Shown: positions 1-11,544 of the stretch, piece by piece
Layout of the letters: each line of letters opens with the position of its first letter
How positions within the stretch are numbered: the first letter of the stretch is position 1
Origin: Lithospermum erythrorhizon
Taxonomy: Eukaryota; Streptophyta; Magnoliopsida; Boraginales; Boraginaceae
NCBI GenBank assembly: GCA_019722365.1
Contig: JADFUC010002380.1
Coordinates: 806,001 to 870,000 of the forward strand
DNA: 64,000 bases
Direction: 5' to 3'
Notes under the pieces: generated by a model
Told to the model about the DNA's origin: nothing
Databases searched by the model: none
The model's input: the letters and a program-made list of their open reading frames with translations, nothing else
Program-made: the position numbers and the translations under genes

Positions 1-88
1 GTTTAATCATCCACATTAATCGTGTATTAATCGAAAAATGTGGCCTGGTTCTAACTTACAAATATTTTGCTCATAGTTCTTGATTTAC

Positions 89-1826
89 CTTGGCTCCATC
101 AACTAGAGGGACTCTACAAACTGCAGAGTGCAAATGATCTATAGTCTGTGACAATGCTGATTCATATTGCCTTTCCATATAACCCCAAGCTTCCAGTAGT
201 TTAATCTGCATTTCCAATTTTCATATCTTATTTTTCCTATCAACTTTAACAACAATAAATATTATTGGAAAAATTGTATCCTATTTTTTTACAACATTGG
301 GTCATTCATAATGTTAATAACATTGCAAAATCATTTTTATAACATAATTGTTCTTCATTATTTAGTATTCTACTATGAGTTTATGATTTCCTGCTGACCT
401 GAGAATATATAATTCGATTCAGTTTCATCTTTCGCTTCTCCTTCTCTAGCATGATGTTCTTCTTCTGTACAGATTGTTGCATTTGTCTAAGAGCAATCAA
501 CCCAGATGTTAAATCTCTCTGCAACGTGTCGAAAAAGAAATCATCAAGCATTCACTTATTAGTTAAAAACGATTCAGTTATATACTTGGAGGTGAAATGG
601 TTATTTTCCTCTTCTAGGTTAATTTTTAAATTATTCGGCTACTGAAAGAAAAAACTAAGACATACCTCAGCTTGCTGATGAACACTCGTGTTCGCGGCCT
701 GAGCTCTTGCATTAGCATATCTCCATTGAATCAGACTATTATGAAATATCTTCAGCTGATGAACATCGTCAACCACACCAGGCTGCAAATATGGAGAACC
801 ATTCGGAGAAGATTTCTTACCCTTGAACAATTCAAGCCCAATACTGATAATGCTACCAACTCCTTTCCCTCTTGAAGGACTAGACAGCGGTTTTGAATCC
901 GAAAAAGCCATCAACTTCACCTTGTCTTCACCATAAACAGGAGAATCTGACCGCCCTGGAGAAACCCCGAATTTAGACCCATATTTTGAGAAGGAATTGG
1001 CCTTTTTTATTTCATTTTTCGATTTAAAGTTTCTTGGGGAGGAATCAGCTGATGATGGCTTCTGAGAAATGGTATCTGAACTCCATCTTCTTGACTTGGA
1101 CATCAATTCTTGACTATATTTTGATGAAATCTCAATAAAATATTGTCTTGAACTTGCAGTTGGTGCCATATATGAAGCTAAACTTGAGCCTGACAACAAA
1201 TCACTACTCCCTGATTCTGAATCATCAATCGACGAAGAGTTATACGATTTCCTCCCAAATGAGCTTCTCCTAAGAGCATCTTCATCCACTGAAAGCCTTC
1301 CAGGCTCAATATTCTTAGTACTATTAACATGATCATCATTTATATCCAATAATTTCGACGATGAAGATTTCGATTTTCCAGGGAATTTCAACTTTCCAGC
1401 AGCATACCGCATTGATGAACTAAAACTAGGCCTATGATTTTCTTTAAAACCGCCTTCTTTATTGTTTTCATGCCTTCGAAACTCTGTACAACTCCTCTGC
1501 CTGGAGAGAAACATGGAATTCTTTGATGTTTCATGGTTTTCAATACCAACAAGGTCAAGATTTCGATCATGTTTAAGGTGATCATTAAGGGTATCAACAG
1601 ATGATTTTGATGGAGTTGTTGAAGGCCAAAGTCCACTCATGAACCCTGAAATTTCCATGTTTTTTTTATTCCTAACATCATTGGATGATCTTGGTTTTTG
1701 TCTTTGTGGTGAAGGGGTTTGTCTTGTAGATTTTGTTGCATTTTCATGACTTGATTTTGAACTTAGCTCTCTAGATTTTGGTTTTCTTGATTTCACATAT
1801 TGATCAACGACTAGTTCATCCTTCAT
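89..1826 (-). CDS. QWRF motif-containing protein, 5' part (gene runs off left edge)
   Basis: Member of the plant QWRF (DUF566) family, which includes augmin subunit AUG8 and EDE1, microtubule-associated proteins. Exon 1 is 666-1826 (387 codons), exon 2 is 399-518, exon 3 is 89-205; all junctions are phase 0 with GT-AG borders, and the gene continues past the left edge. The N-terminal 330 residues are Ser/Lys/Arg-rich and low complexity (RRSSFGRKSYNSSS, SKSRRWSSD), typical of the microtubule-binding region. Near the end of exon 1 lies FHNSLIQWRYANARAQ, the family signature with QWRY in place of QWRF. Exons 2-3 continue the conserved helical domain (ALRQMQQSV, IKLLEAWGYMERQYESAL, RVPLVDGAK). 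The start is the ATG at 1826; upstream in-frame codons to 1874 contain no other ATG. Which of the nine Arabidopsis QWRF genes is closest cannot be told. Confidence 0.85.
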
Positions 1827-1874
1827 CTTTATGATCACACAAGAGTCTTGTTTGAAGTCAAATAATTTCCACAC

Positions 1875-2795
1875 TTAAACCGAAATTATTAGCTAATACT
1901 AAAAGAACAATAATATTTTGCAATTAATCAAACTTGTTATGAAAATATTTGAAGACTTTGATGATTTTGAGAAGAGTTGAAGATGTTCTAGTGTTGGTTG
2001 GACTCTTTCTTTCTTGATAAGGTAAATTTGTTAGCAAAAGATAAAGAATGTGTTAAGGTTAGTTAAATTGATAGTAAAAAATAAATAAGATCATAATCGA
2101 ATACTTGAAATGTGGCGGCAAATAAGATGGTAAGCCGGCTGGTAAATCAGGTAATATAGTTGAAATTATGGGTAATTACTAGAAATGGCTACTTTTTCTG
2201 AAATATGTTAAAAAAAGTTTGGATCTTATGTTATATTTTGTATAACAAGGTCATGACTATGTTAGTATTATGACACATATATATTATTTTTATTTATAGA
2301 ATTGAACAAGTCATGTATAATAATATTATCATAATATAATAATATTAGATAAAATATAGCAGATGATTTATTTCAGGTAAAAATAGAGAGTTAGGAGGAG
2401 ATTAAAGGTTTAAAACGAAGATTTGACGAGAATTGGTCATAAAATAAAGACAGGGACGTGATGGGGTTGTAAGGAACAATGTCTCCGTAGTATATAAGAT
2501 TAAGAAGAAAATGGTTAGTATATGGGGAGTACATTTTAGCTTCGCCGGCCTTTTATCATCTAGATGAATGTTGTAATTCCAATTTTAAAAATTGAGTTAG
2601 AGATGTGCCACGATCACTATTGTTGAATGACATTTGGCAATATAAATACTAGTAATTGTCCATGTAATAAGTCACCGGATGCATAAAATTTGAGTCAAAA
2701 TCAAAAGTTCGTTATCAATTTATATAATATTTTTTTATTGTAAAAAAGAATATAATCAAATAGTAGAAAATTGAAAATTAGCACCTTGGGTTTGA
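1875..2795. other. Intergenic, promoter side of the QWRF gene
   Basis: AT-rich sequence upstream of the QWRF start. No convincing ORF, RNA gene or repeat unit was recognised. It presumably holds the QWRF promoter and 5' leader, but no clear TATA box could be assigned. Confidence 0.4.
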
Positions 2796-2799
2796 CTAT

Positions 2800-3770
2800 T
2801 TTTTAGTATTCATTTAATTTTATTTGTCTAAATAACACTCTTCCTTTTAAAAACACTAAATTGTCCCTCAAACACTTTCTTCTTGTTCTTGTTCTTCTCT
2901 TTCTCTTTCTCTTTCTTCAACCTATTTTTTTCTTCAAAAACCACCACCACCAACCCCCTCCCCCCATATTCGTGACCATCATCTTCAAAAAACATTATAC
3001 ATGAGCTTATGCTGGATAATAATGTATCACGACTAATTGAAATACAATATACTCTATTATACACCATTATACATTAGTTTTTTGGCATATACGGATGTAT
3101 GATAACGTATAACAACGGGGTGATATACGAGACAAGTTACTTATATCGCTTACATACTCATAACAAGACCCAAAAACAAAAACACCGGCTTCAACAAAAA
3201 CAACAAATTAAAAATCACAAAAATGACAATCAAAGACGCATAATAGAATTGATAGAAAACTCATAATTTCTCAACAAATACTTATGAAACTCCAATCAAA
3301 CTATGAGAAATTAATAAATAATTGACAAAGTATGAACAATATCATCAAATAACCTAAAAAACAAACAAATCTAATAAACCCACGAAACATAGTTTTATAT
3401 AATCACTTAATTCGAAATAATCCCTAGAGAATCCATTGATTTCGGTTCTTACCCATACTTAGCTTTGATTTCAGCTTAAAATTCCGACCAAGAATGGCCA
3501 GTTTTTTAGAACACAAATTTATTTTTTTGGCTTTTTTGCATGAAATTGGAAAAAGTGGGGAGTGAGTCGCGAAGGTGGGGATAGAGGATGACGCTCACGA
3601 ATATGGGGGGAGGCTGTTGTTGTCAGGTGGTTTTTGAAGTAAAAGGTGGGTTGAGGAAAGAGGAGAAGAAGAAGAAAGAGATTAAATGAAGAAGAAATGG
3701 CTTGGGGGTAGTTTAATCTTTTTATAAGAAAGTGTGCTATTTAGACAAAATATAAAAATTAATCCTAAAT
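2800..3770. mobile_element. Fold-back / long-TIR non-autonomous DNA element
   Basis: Two inverted arms enclose about 590 bp. The left arm (2800-2990) reads ttagtattcattta, then tttgtctaaataacac, a pyrimidine-rich cttcttgttcttg stretch, ttcaaaaaccacc and cccccatattcgtga. The right arm (3584-3770), read on the other strand, has the same blocks in the same order (ttaggattaattt, tttgtctaaatagcac, cttcttcttctcc, ttcaaaaaccacc, cccccatattcgtga). The interior has no transposase-like ORF. Long arms without coding capacity suit a Mutator-like or fold-back non-autonomous element. Exact termini and target duplication were not resolved. Confidence 0.7.
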
Positions 3771-4416
3771 TAATCTTGTTTAAATATTTTATTCAGACAA
3801 AGAGGCGATGTTGAATAAAAGCGCCTTAATTTGAATTGAGGCCGATGTTGGTGATTGTTCATCCACGAACGACCTCTTCCCACAAACAATTGCAAACATT
3901 CTTCAATCCCAGGCTCTGCACTTTGCTCAGTTATTGAACTAAAAACAAATACTCCGTAATAAACTATATCAACATTTTATGCGTAGTCAAATTGACACTA
4001 GAACAAATCCTTAGATAATGTTGCAATTATATTAGGATTGTGTTAGATTGAAGACCGCAATTCCTATTACCTTCTAATTCTTGTGTGTATGCATATGTTA
4101 CTCAGGGTTAGGCATTTAGTAGAATCCGATCAAATCAACTTAGTACAATTTAATTAAAATCGAACTTTTCGAGTACTAGGTTCAAACCAACTTAGTTGAG
4201 ATCAAATAAACCATAGCAATAGGGTTTGAACTCATTTCGAAACACATATTTGATAAGGAAAAGACTCCATCAAAACTTGATCCAATTTGTAAAAAAATAT
4301 CACGTACCGACTCGTCCCGACTTGAATTGTTTTATTACGGTTTTTCAAATATGCACCTTTATAAAGACACGCAAGAAATCAAAATAAAGTTTCACGCTAA
4401 CTTCAAGACTAATTAG

Positions 4417-4621
4417 TAGTGGCGGAACCATGATTTTTATATAAGGGAAAAAAATTACTTGATAAAATCGAACTTGTAAGAAAAAATATAAAAATTTAGG
4501 GAGGAGAACAACATAATTTTTTAAAAAATAACTATAATTTTTTAAAAAATACTTAACAAAACTAAAATTTTCAAAAAAATTAGGGGACTGCTCCCCATAC
4601 CCTCCCTTAGTTCCTTCATTG
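4417..4621. mobile_element. hAT-type MITE, 205 bp, with 8-bp target duplication
   Basis: The element begins TAGTGGCGGAACCA and ends with TAGTTCCTTCATTG, the degenerate inverted copy (9 of 14 positions match). It is flanked on both sides by the identical octamer CTAATTAG (4409-4416 and 4622-4629). An 8-bp duplication and a TAGTGGCGG-type terminus are hallmarks of hAT elements. The interior is AT-rich and non-coding. Confidence 0.75.
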
Positions 4622-4928
4622 CTAATTAGGATCATCAACAGTCGTTTCGTCATCTTTTTACTTCAATAGGAGGATAGTGACGATAAATTTGATCTCACAA
4701 TTTTAAAAAATAACAGAAATATAAGCTAAGAAATTGATAAAACAAAAAACTTTTACCTCCAATAAATTTGAATATTTACTATTACAAAGAATCATTCCAG
4801 CTTTTTCTTAACACAGATTAAATAATAGAATTCACACCACTACATCTCCATAATTATTTGCCAAGTGACCACTATAATTCCTCAAATAATAATGTAATTA
4901 TGTAAACAGAGGCAAACATATTACTAGA

Positions 4929-5195
4929 TTAAGTGCCCCTTTTGAGCATTTGTTCATAGTTCTCAAGAGACTCAAGCCTCTGGAGAAGCAACTGTTGCCT
5001 GAATCTTTGAATGAAAGCATCAGCACTCTTATTGATATCTTGTGAGGGTTCCTTCTCTAGCTTCTTCTTTTGTGGGACTGCCTCCATACTTTTATTCTCA
5101 AGGGCATTTTTTGAATAATTTACCATCAATGTTTTCCCCCTCATCATGCTAGTATGATTTTCACCCTCTTCAGTAGCAACCTTTTTTGAACTCAT
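4929..5195 (-). CDS. Small DUF761 domain protein
   Basis: Single-exon gene of 88 aa. The first 50 residues are polar and lysine-rich. The C-terminus (SADAFIQRFRQQLLLQRLES then LENYEQMLKRG) matches the DUF761 signature found at the C-terminus of many small plant proteins of unknown function, where an (A)DAFI.(R/K)FR..L.LQR core is diagnostic. The start is the ATG at 5195; the reading frame stays open upstream but without another ATG. A TATATATAT box at 5284-5292 lies about 90 bp upstream of the ATG, a good spacing for a short leader. Function is unknown. Confidence 0.8.
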   Translation of the reverse strand: MSSKKVATEEGENHTSMMRGKTLMVNYSKNALENKSMEAVPQKKKLEKEPSQDINKSADAFIQRFRQQLLLQRLESLENYEQMLKRGT

Positions 5196-5283
5196 TGTGT
5201 ATATATGCTTAATAATAATAATAATCACTTTTGGGATTTGGGAGGAATTTAATAAACTTGCTTCTTTTGATTATGGCAACCCC

Positions 5284-5292
5284 ATATATATA
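5284..5292 (-). promoter_or_regulatory. TATA box of the DUF761 gene
   Basis: TATATATAT on the minus strand, 89 bp upstream of the ATG at 5195, within a short AT island flanked by CCC/GGG runs. Confidence 0.55.
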
Positions 5293-5299
5293 GGGGGGT

Positions 5300-6330
5300 T
5301 AGGGGGGAATGAAGGAAGTTTCTTTTTCATATTTAGATTGAGTTTTATTTATGCATGTTCCATATAATTTCGTGGAATATACTCAACTTAGGATTATGAA
5401 AAGTCAAATATATACATATATTAATGATGCATGTGTACTATGCCAGTATGAGAAAATAATAAATGGGCTCGAATATTTAATTATGATTTTATAAATATAA
5501 ATGTCTAGTACTTTAGCAATATCCGATAAGAGTCTCGTGTTCGAGTTCCTTAAAAAATATTTCATAACTTTTACGTCTCAATCTAAAAACATAATTGTTT
5601 ATATTTTGGGTTTATGTCTCTACTTCTTTAATGTATTGAAATTTCATTAATTTGTACTTGTTCTTACTATTAATTAATGAGCAAATGTACAGTAATCTGA
5701 AACGATCGAGGAGAATTTAAAGTGAAATTGATCTTCTATTAAATATAAATTAATTACGAGAGAAACCCTATTCTTTGCGTCATGATTTTGTGGACTAAAT
5801 GAAAGCTTGACTTAGCTTAGCTTGTTTAAAGATGTTCTTGCTTATTAGTTATCAAATCATCAATCAACTAAGTAGGTAAATTTTGATTTCTTGATATATA
5901 CTGTATATATCCACGTGTCTCATTATATACCTATATACCCATATTTCTCTTGGGTGCAGCTGTAAATATAATGATCAAAATGAAAAGGCAAATTCGCCGG
6001 TTGCTCCCTGCGACTTATAAACGACTATAACGTTTCATTTCAAGCGTAGCTGATTAAGGAAAGTTTTCAATCGCCGACAAACACTATTTTCGGCTCTAAA
6101 TTCAATTATTCCGTAAAAGCGATATTGCTTCTCATTTTACCTATAACACTAAACTAAAGATGTATTTAAACATTTAAAATATTTTACATAATTACAAGAA
6201 AACCTCCATTATTTCGACACACCCCACCCCTCGCCTCCCCTACCCCCACCTCTCCCTAAATTCTTCCCCGAACTTTCATATCTTTTTTTCCTTTCACCCC
6301 ACCTCATACCAGCCACCACCCCCACCTACA
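5300..6330. other. Intergenic, no gene seen
   Basis: AT-rich DNA with no supported gene. From about 6215 the plus strand becomes C-rich (ccccacccctcgcctcccc type runs), leading into the GC-rich island that follows. Confidence 0.4.
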
Positions 6331-6760
6331 CCCCCTACCCCGAGTCAATCGACGCTGCCACTGTCAGCTTGGGCTTGAACAGCATCGTTAAGAGGTCACC
6401 GGAATCGCTAAAAAGGAGTAGCTAGTTTATGAAGCGGTTGTTGCTTCAAATTCACTGAGTTCGACTGCCTCCCGCCTGGGTTGCTCTGAGTCGGGCAGAT
6501 CAACGGGAGGGAAGATGCCGGAAACTCGCAGACTGTGAAGTTTCTATTACCGATTGAGCCGGTGGAAGCCGGGCTGGATTTCCGCCTTTCTGCTGAGGTG
6601 TTGAGTTTGTTGGAGGAGGAGCCACCTCCTCCTCGAGCCGGAGTCGAGCCGAGGTCGCCGAAGCGCCTTGGTGTCGCGAGTGGAGTTTCACCGAGCCACT
6701 GGACGACGCTGGTCAGCGGCGCCAAGTGCCGGGGTGGGGAAGCGGTAGCGGTGGGTTGAG
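6330..6760. other. GC-rich island with overlapping open frames, origin unknown
   Basis: About 430 bp of markedly GC-rich sequence in AT-rich surroundings. An uninterrupted plus-strand frame runs from 6490 to 6759 (includes LLPIEPVEAGLDFRLSAEVL and EEEPPPPRAG) and a minus-strand frame from 6725 to 6408 is also open. Neither matches a domain I know. It could be a captured gene fragment, a CpG-rich piece of a transposable element, or the remnant of an exon. I do not assign a gene. Confidence 0.4.
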
Positions 6761-6769
6761 AAGAAAGGG

Positions 6770-8170
6770 CAAATTGAAAATTATATAATTTTTAATTATT
6801 ATAAAAGGTTCTCACATATTAAATTATTTTAAATTGAGCCTCACAAATCTAATAATTATATTGCCTCTTTATCCTCGTGTTAATGTAGTAACTACCCATG
6901 AATTACGATAAAAAGAACAATAAGATAAAGACTACACTTAAAAAAGTTCGATACCAAAGTTAATCTAACTAAAATTAATCGATAGCGATAACCTACTAAT
7001 TAGCCAAATAAAATTGAGGGAATAATAAAATGAAACGTTGACTATGATGTCACGTTGTCTTCCATTATGTGGCATATAGTCAAATGGTAGCTGAATTGTT
7101 GGAGTATCTTTAATCCTAAAATAAAATATGTGTATATGGATATTGTATGTATTTATTTGTACATTATGATTAAGTAATAACAATCCTATTATATATGTAC
7201 ATAAAATGTAATGTACATAATAAACAAAACAAGGGCATATAAATTATAATAAGCTCAATAATATTAGGAGTAGAGGATTCGGAACTTTTATTTTGTGATA
7301 CATATAGTTTGAGGTCATTGGCTGCTCTTAGCATGCCTTAAAATTTTGATCTTATTGGTTGACCTTACTTTAGTTCTCTTATGACCTCGTTCAACGATTC
7401 AGATGATACATTTCTTACTTGGCAAACATATCTTTAATAGAATACATTATACATGCCTTAATATATAATGGCAAACTTTAATTTCATGGATATAGACGTA
7501 TAGGATTACCTAATGATGACTTAATGAAAATAAAGAAAGAAAGAGATTTTTCCCTCTTTGCAAATTATTCAATTCGTGGTCTATAATCGGCCGATAATTT
7601 TAGCTATTAGGCATGAATTCTTCCATGCCAACTTAACCTTCCATTACACCTCATGTACAAATGTGATTTTCTTGGTGATTAGTAGAGGTGTACATGAGCC
7701 AAACTCGATCTCGAGAAAGTTTAGCTCGAGCTGACATACTTGGTCAAGTCCGAATTCAATCCCAACGGGTTATAAATAAAATCTAGTTCAGACTCATAAC
7801 CTTTGACCTCCTAAGATACAAATGAAATATCATACCATATTATTCAGTGTCTATGTGACAGATTAGTGTAAAGAATTACAATCATATATTGCATTGGATG
7901 TAAATAATTCAATTGTCTTTTAGGTATCATTGTAGGTAAAATAAATTGAAGTATATACAAACTGGTATTTCCCGACTGAACGCTCTACTCTGATTCACAA
8001 AGATTGGATGTCAGTATAATCAATTATCTTACGTTTCATATTCACACGAAGCATATCACTCCCAAAGAGAGTTAGAGGTAGGTACGGCTGAAACAGGACA
8101 TGTATTCTGAGAAACTGGCAGGGTGCTGAACTCCCGATTTATTCTTTTAACTTAGCATTATAAAAAGAAT
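6770..8170. other. Intergenic, 3' side of the polygalacturonase gene
   Basis: AT-rich DNA without a supported gene. Around 7685-7760 there is a ctcgagctgac-type sequence resembling common dispersed plant repeats; a related stretch occurs near 41520-41690. Confidence 0.4.
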
Positions 8171-8177
8171 GGTGTTT

Positions 8178-11100
8178 TTATAGGGAGTTGAGTGAAGTAG
8201 GCATAACATAATTCTGAATTCCAATATCACGACTTGCGAAACAAGGAGGTGGAGAAACCTGACCCGATGAGGAGCCAGAAGCTTGCCAACAAAATGAAGT
8301 CGTAGCATTCTCAGAGCAGGATTGAAGTTGTATATCTTCTAAATATAACTTTTTGCAAGGAGAGGTATCGCTGCATTCAAATCTAATTGCTTCTTCTGAA
8401 GCTGACGTTCCTTTGATATCTATGAAGGATATGTTCTGGATTTTAACAGATAATGTCTGCACAAATGTAAGTAAAGCATCACTACTAGCAACACGGACAC
8501 AACCTAAATTCTTCTAATCAGAACTGTAATAGAACATATTTATTTTATAAGAAATCTGTCAAATTGACTTATCCAACATTCCAACCTCATGTAGACATGT
8601 AGTATATCAGTTGAGAGAACAAGATCATAAGTTTTACAAATTTATATTGTAACCACATCTAAATAGCAGTTTTCGTAATAAAGACAGGCACACAAGCGGT
8701 ATATATAGCAGTTTAGAAAAGAAAATCAATAGTCTTCAGTAGTGTGCACTAATTTCTACCTGATTCGAACATGGAACTTTTGAATCACAGTAATACTGAT
8801 CTATTATGATGGGATTCGAGACATTCTCCATCCTTATATTCTGAAATGTTATCTTCTTGGCGTAGCCACTACCACCCTGGGGAAGGAGATATTAAAGAGG
8901 TTAGAGATGATCTTCACTTCTGCTAGAATCGACTAGACAAGTTTGAAACCTCTGATGCACAACGAAAGCAAACTTCATCACTGCATATACGATGAAATGA
9001 ATATTATTACCTGCCATGTTTTGATTCGTACTCCATTATCCGTGTTAGACAAAAGTACACCACTAACAGTAACATCTTGCACCTGGTCCCATGAGTTTCC
9101 CTTTCCCAAACTTCCAATGCTATATCAGGACATCATCATAATATAAAAGTTAATATGGAAGACATAGCATCCAAACAAAACCAATTGAAATGCAAATACC
9201 TTATGCCATGGCCTGGTCCACAAGAAATATCTTTTATGCGTATCTTTGAAGAGTTGCTGACTATGGATATGCAGTCATCTCCTGAAGTCAAATGCGAGAC
9301 TCAGCAGAAGAAAGACAGCATGCAATAATCCAAAAACTTGTTGTTTCAAATACAACTTGATCTTTAAACCTTGATAAATCGAATGCGATTTGTACTTATA
9401 AGCTTGAATATTCAAATGCAGCTTAAACTTGTAAGCTTGTTGTTTCGAATACAACTTGATCTTTAAACCTTGTTAAACCATTGTTCTTTTTATCTTCCTA
9501 GGCCATTCAATTGCATAATAAATTCAGTGATTTAACTAAGGCATCTGTAGTATTAGATAACTCTGCCACAAGACCACATTACGTTATTTACGCCAGTTAT
9601 ATTTCACACTAAATTCGGTAATCAGCAAGTTTATCTAACAATTGGATTGCATGGAGAACTTTAACCTAATTCCTGAATCATCTCACCTTATCACTGGTAT
9701 GAGCAGTCCCATGAACAAGAATTTAAGAATGGACAAGAAAACAGCTAAAACTAAAATGTATTAGTCCCCAAATAGTCTAACAACCAAAAACAACGAACCT
9801 GTGCTAATGGTGCTCTCCTTAACTTCAACAGAACTAGAAGCACTGATGTGGATACCGTCAGTGTTAGGACTACTTCCGGGTGCTAGAATGTTGAGATGGG
9901 ATGCTGCCACTTTCGTACAAGAAGTGAATGACATGTGCATCTGCTGACTATCAAGCACCATAATCTTCCTCACTTTTAAATTATTGCATTTGTGGAAAGT
10001 TATTGCCTGCATTGGCATTTATTTGAAGCAAGAAAACATCAACACATTAATTCTCTGGAAATGAAATCCCACACATAACTGCAGCCTATTTTAAAATATA
10101 ATGTTTATAGAGGGTAGAGCACTGACCGTGGGAGCATGTCGACAAGGCTGACAGAAAGGGAAAAAACTATAGTTTTAGATATCAGATACAAATATCATGC
10201 ACCTTGGTTAAATTACATACCAAAAGAATGTACTAGAAATCCAAAAGAATTATACATTTGATGCATTGGTTTTGCATGAACGAGACCACCACTCTTGGCC
10301 CATCCCGTTAATTGTGCCTCCACCTTCAACTGTGAGGTGTTTCACTCTGCTGAAATAGATCCATTTAGATGTGTCCGAACAATTCCAGACATCAGGATCT
10401 TTTGGTGCAACAATGGCACCAGAAATCTACAGACAATGTAACTAACTAATCAACAAGGAAATATTATAAACTAAATCTCATATTCATTGAAGAAGTGGTC
10501 TTCAAAGGATCTATTTTATGCTTACTTTCAAAGTAACCTTCGACTTGCAAGGTCCTGGGAATTCAATTGGCCCAACTAAATAAGATTTTTTAGTAGGGAC
10601 TACAATCTTCGGGTTTGATGGTAGCGAACACGCATTCTTCCAGATATTGCGGAAAATCTGTCATTTTGTAAATATTTTGAATGAACAGCCATCATTCCAT
10701 ATTATTCAGAATTCAAACATTAATAAAAGTATGCTAGGCAAAGCAGCCAACAAAGATTCTAACTATCACAGAACTTGATAGGGTTGGAAACAATAAATAT
10801 AGTTCAACCTTCTGAACATGACCATAACATATTAATATCTCGAATTACGAAAGAAAATTTCAAAGCTTCAATCAGTAACAGAGTCAGGGTATGTGGTTGG
10901 GGGGGATAAATATGAAATTTCCAAGTTAAAAATCGAAAATGTTCATCTATGTGAGCCCTCTGCACATCAGGGTTCCTGCACATGTCATTACTTCCAGCAT
11001 AACCATTCCAAATGCAAAACAAATGATCATCGGAATTAACAAATTTGGTGGTCTTAATTAATTGATACACATAATTTTGATTTGAGTTGTAATTATAATG

Positions 11101-11541
11101 TCGTAGTAAAATAAATTAAAAATGTTCGATTTTAACATATTTTTCACCAAACATCATATAACATACATTACATAAAAACAATTGAGCTCACTTATAAAGC
11201 CAACCACATCCTCAACTAACTACAAACTCAATTGCATAATAAAAAACATCCAATCACTAAAAGTCAAAATCTTTAAACCCCAAAAAACCATAATGCACTA
11301 AACCCCACAATGCTGATCATAATACCTTAGTATCATCAGAAACTCCATCCCCTTTTGCACCATAATCATCAACATTCAACTCCACACTTGATTTTCTGAG
11401 ATACCCTTTTGTCCTAAGCTTTATAAGAGGATCAAAACAATCAACAGAATCAATATTCAACAACAAATGCACAAAAATGTGCAGGATTATCAAAATGAAT
11501 AAAATGCTGTGATTTGAAGGATGAGGGAAAAAAGATCTCAT
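8178..11541 (-). CDS. Polygalacturonase, glycoside hydrolase family 28
   Basis: Secreted pectin-degrading enzyme predicted to hydrolyse alpha-1,4 linkages of homogalacturonan in the cell wall. Nine exons: 11326-11541, 10526-10657, 10256-10426, 10127-10147, 9799-10006, 9200-9281, 9011-9119, 8760-8876, 8178-8456. Phases agree throughout and give 444 aa, normal for the family. Residues 13-30 form a hydrophobic signal peptide (ILFILIILHIFVHLLLNI). All four GH28 motifs are present: NTDG at 228-231, GDDC at 250-253 (catalytic aspartates), GHG at 273-275 and RIK at 308-310. C-terminal cysteines (CSDTSPCKK, CSENA, PPPCF) are as in plant enzymes. Exon 4 is only 21 nt and encodes PCRHAPT. Intron 5 carries a direct repeat. 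The model has no lesions, so the gene looks functional. Endo or exo action cannot be told. Confidence 0.93.
9337..9472. repeat. 37-bp direct repeat in polygalacturonase intron 5
   Basis: Two near-identical copies (9337-9373 and 9436-9472), each starting cttgttgtttc and ending tctttaaaccttg, differ at one base (caaat versus cgaat). The 62-bp spacer contains related words (aagcttgaatattc, gcttaaacttgtaagcttg), suggesting an old local duplication with a period of 99 bp. Confidence 0.8.
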
Positions 11542-11544
11542 TTT

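Noticed and set aside
4345..4653. 102-codon minus-strand frame
   Set aside because: Spans the hAT MITE and its flanks; AT-rich Phe/Tyr/Leu composition only.
10804..11070. 88-codon frame in intron 1 of the polygalacturonase
   Set aside because: Lies inside an intron with good splice borders and shows no GH28 resemblance.
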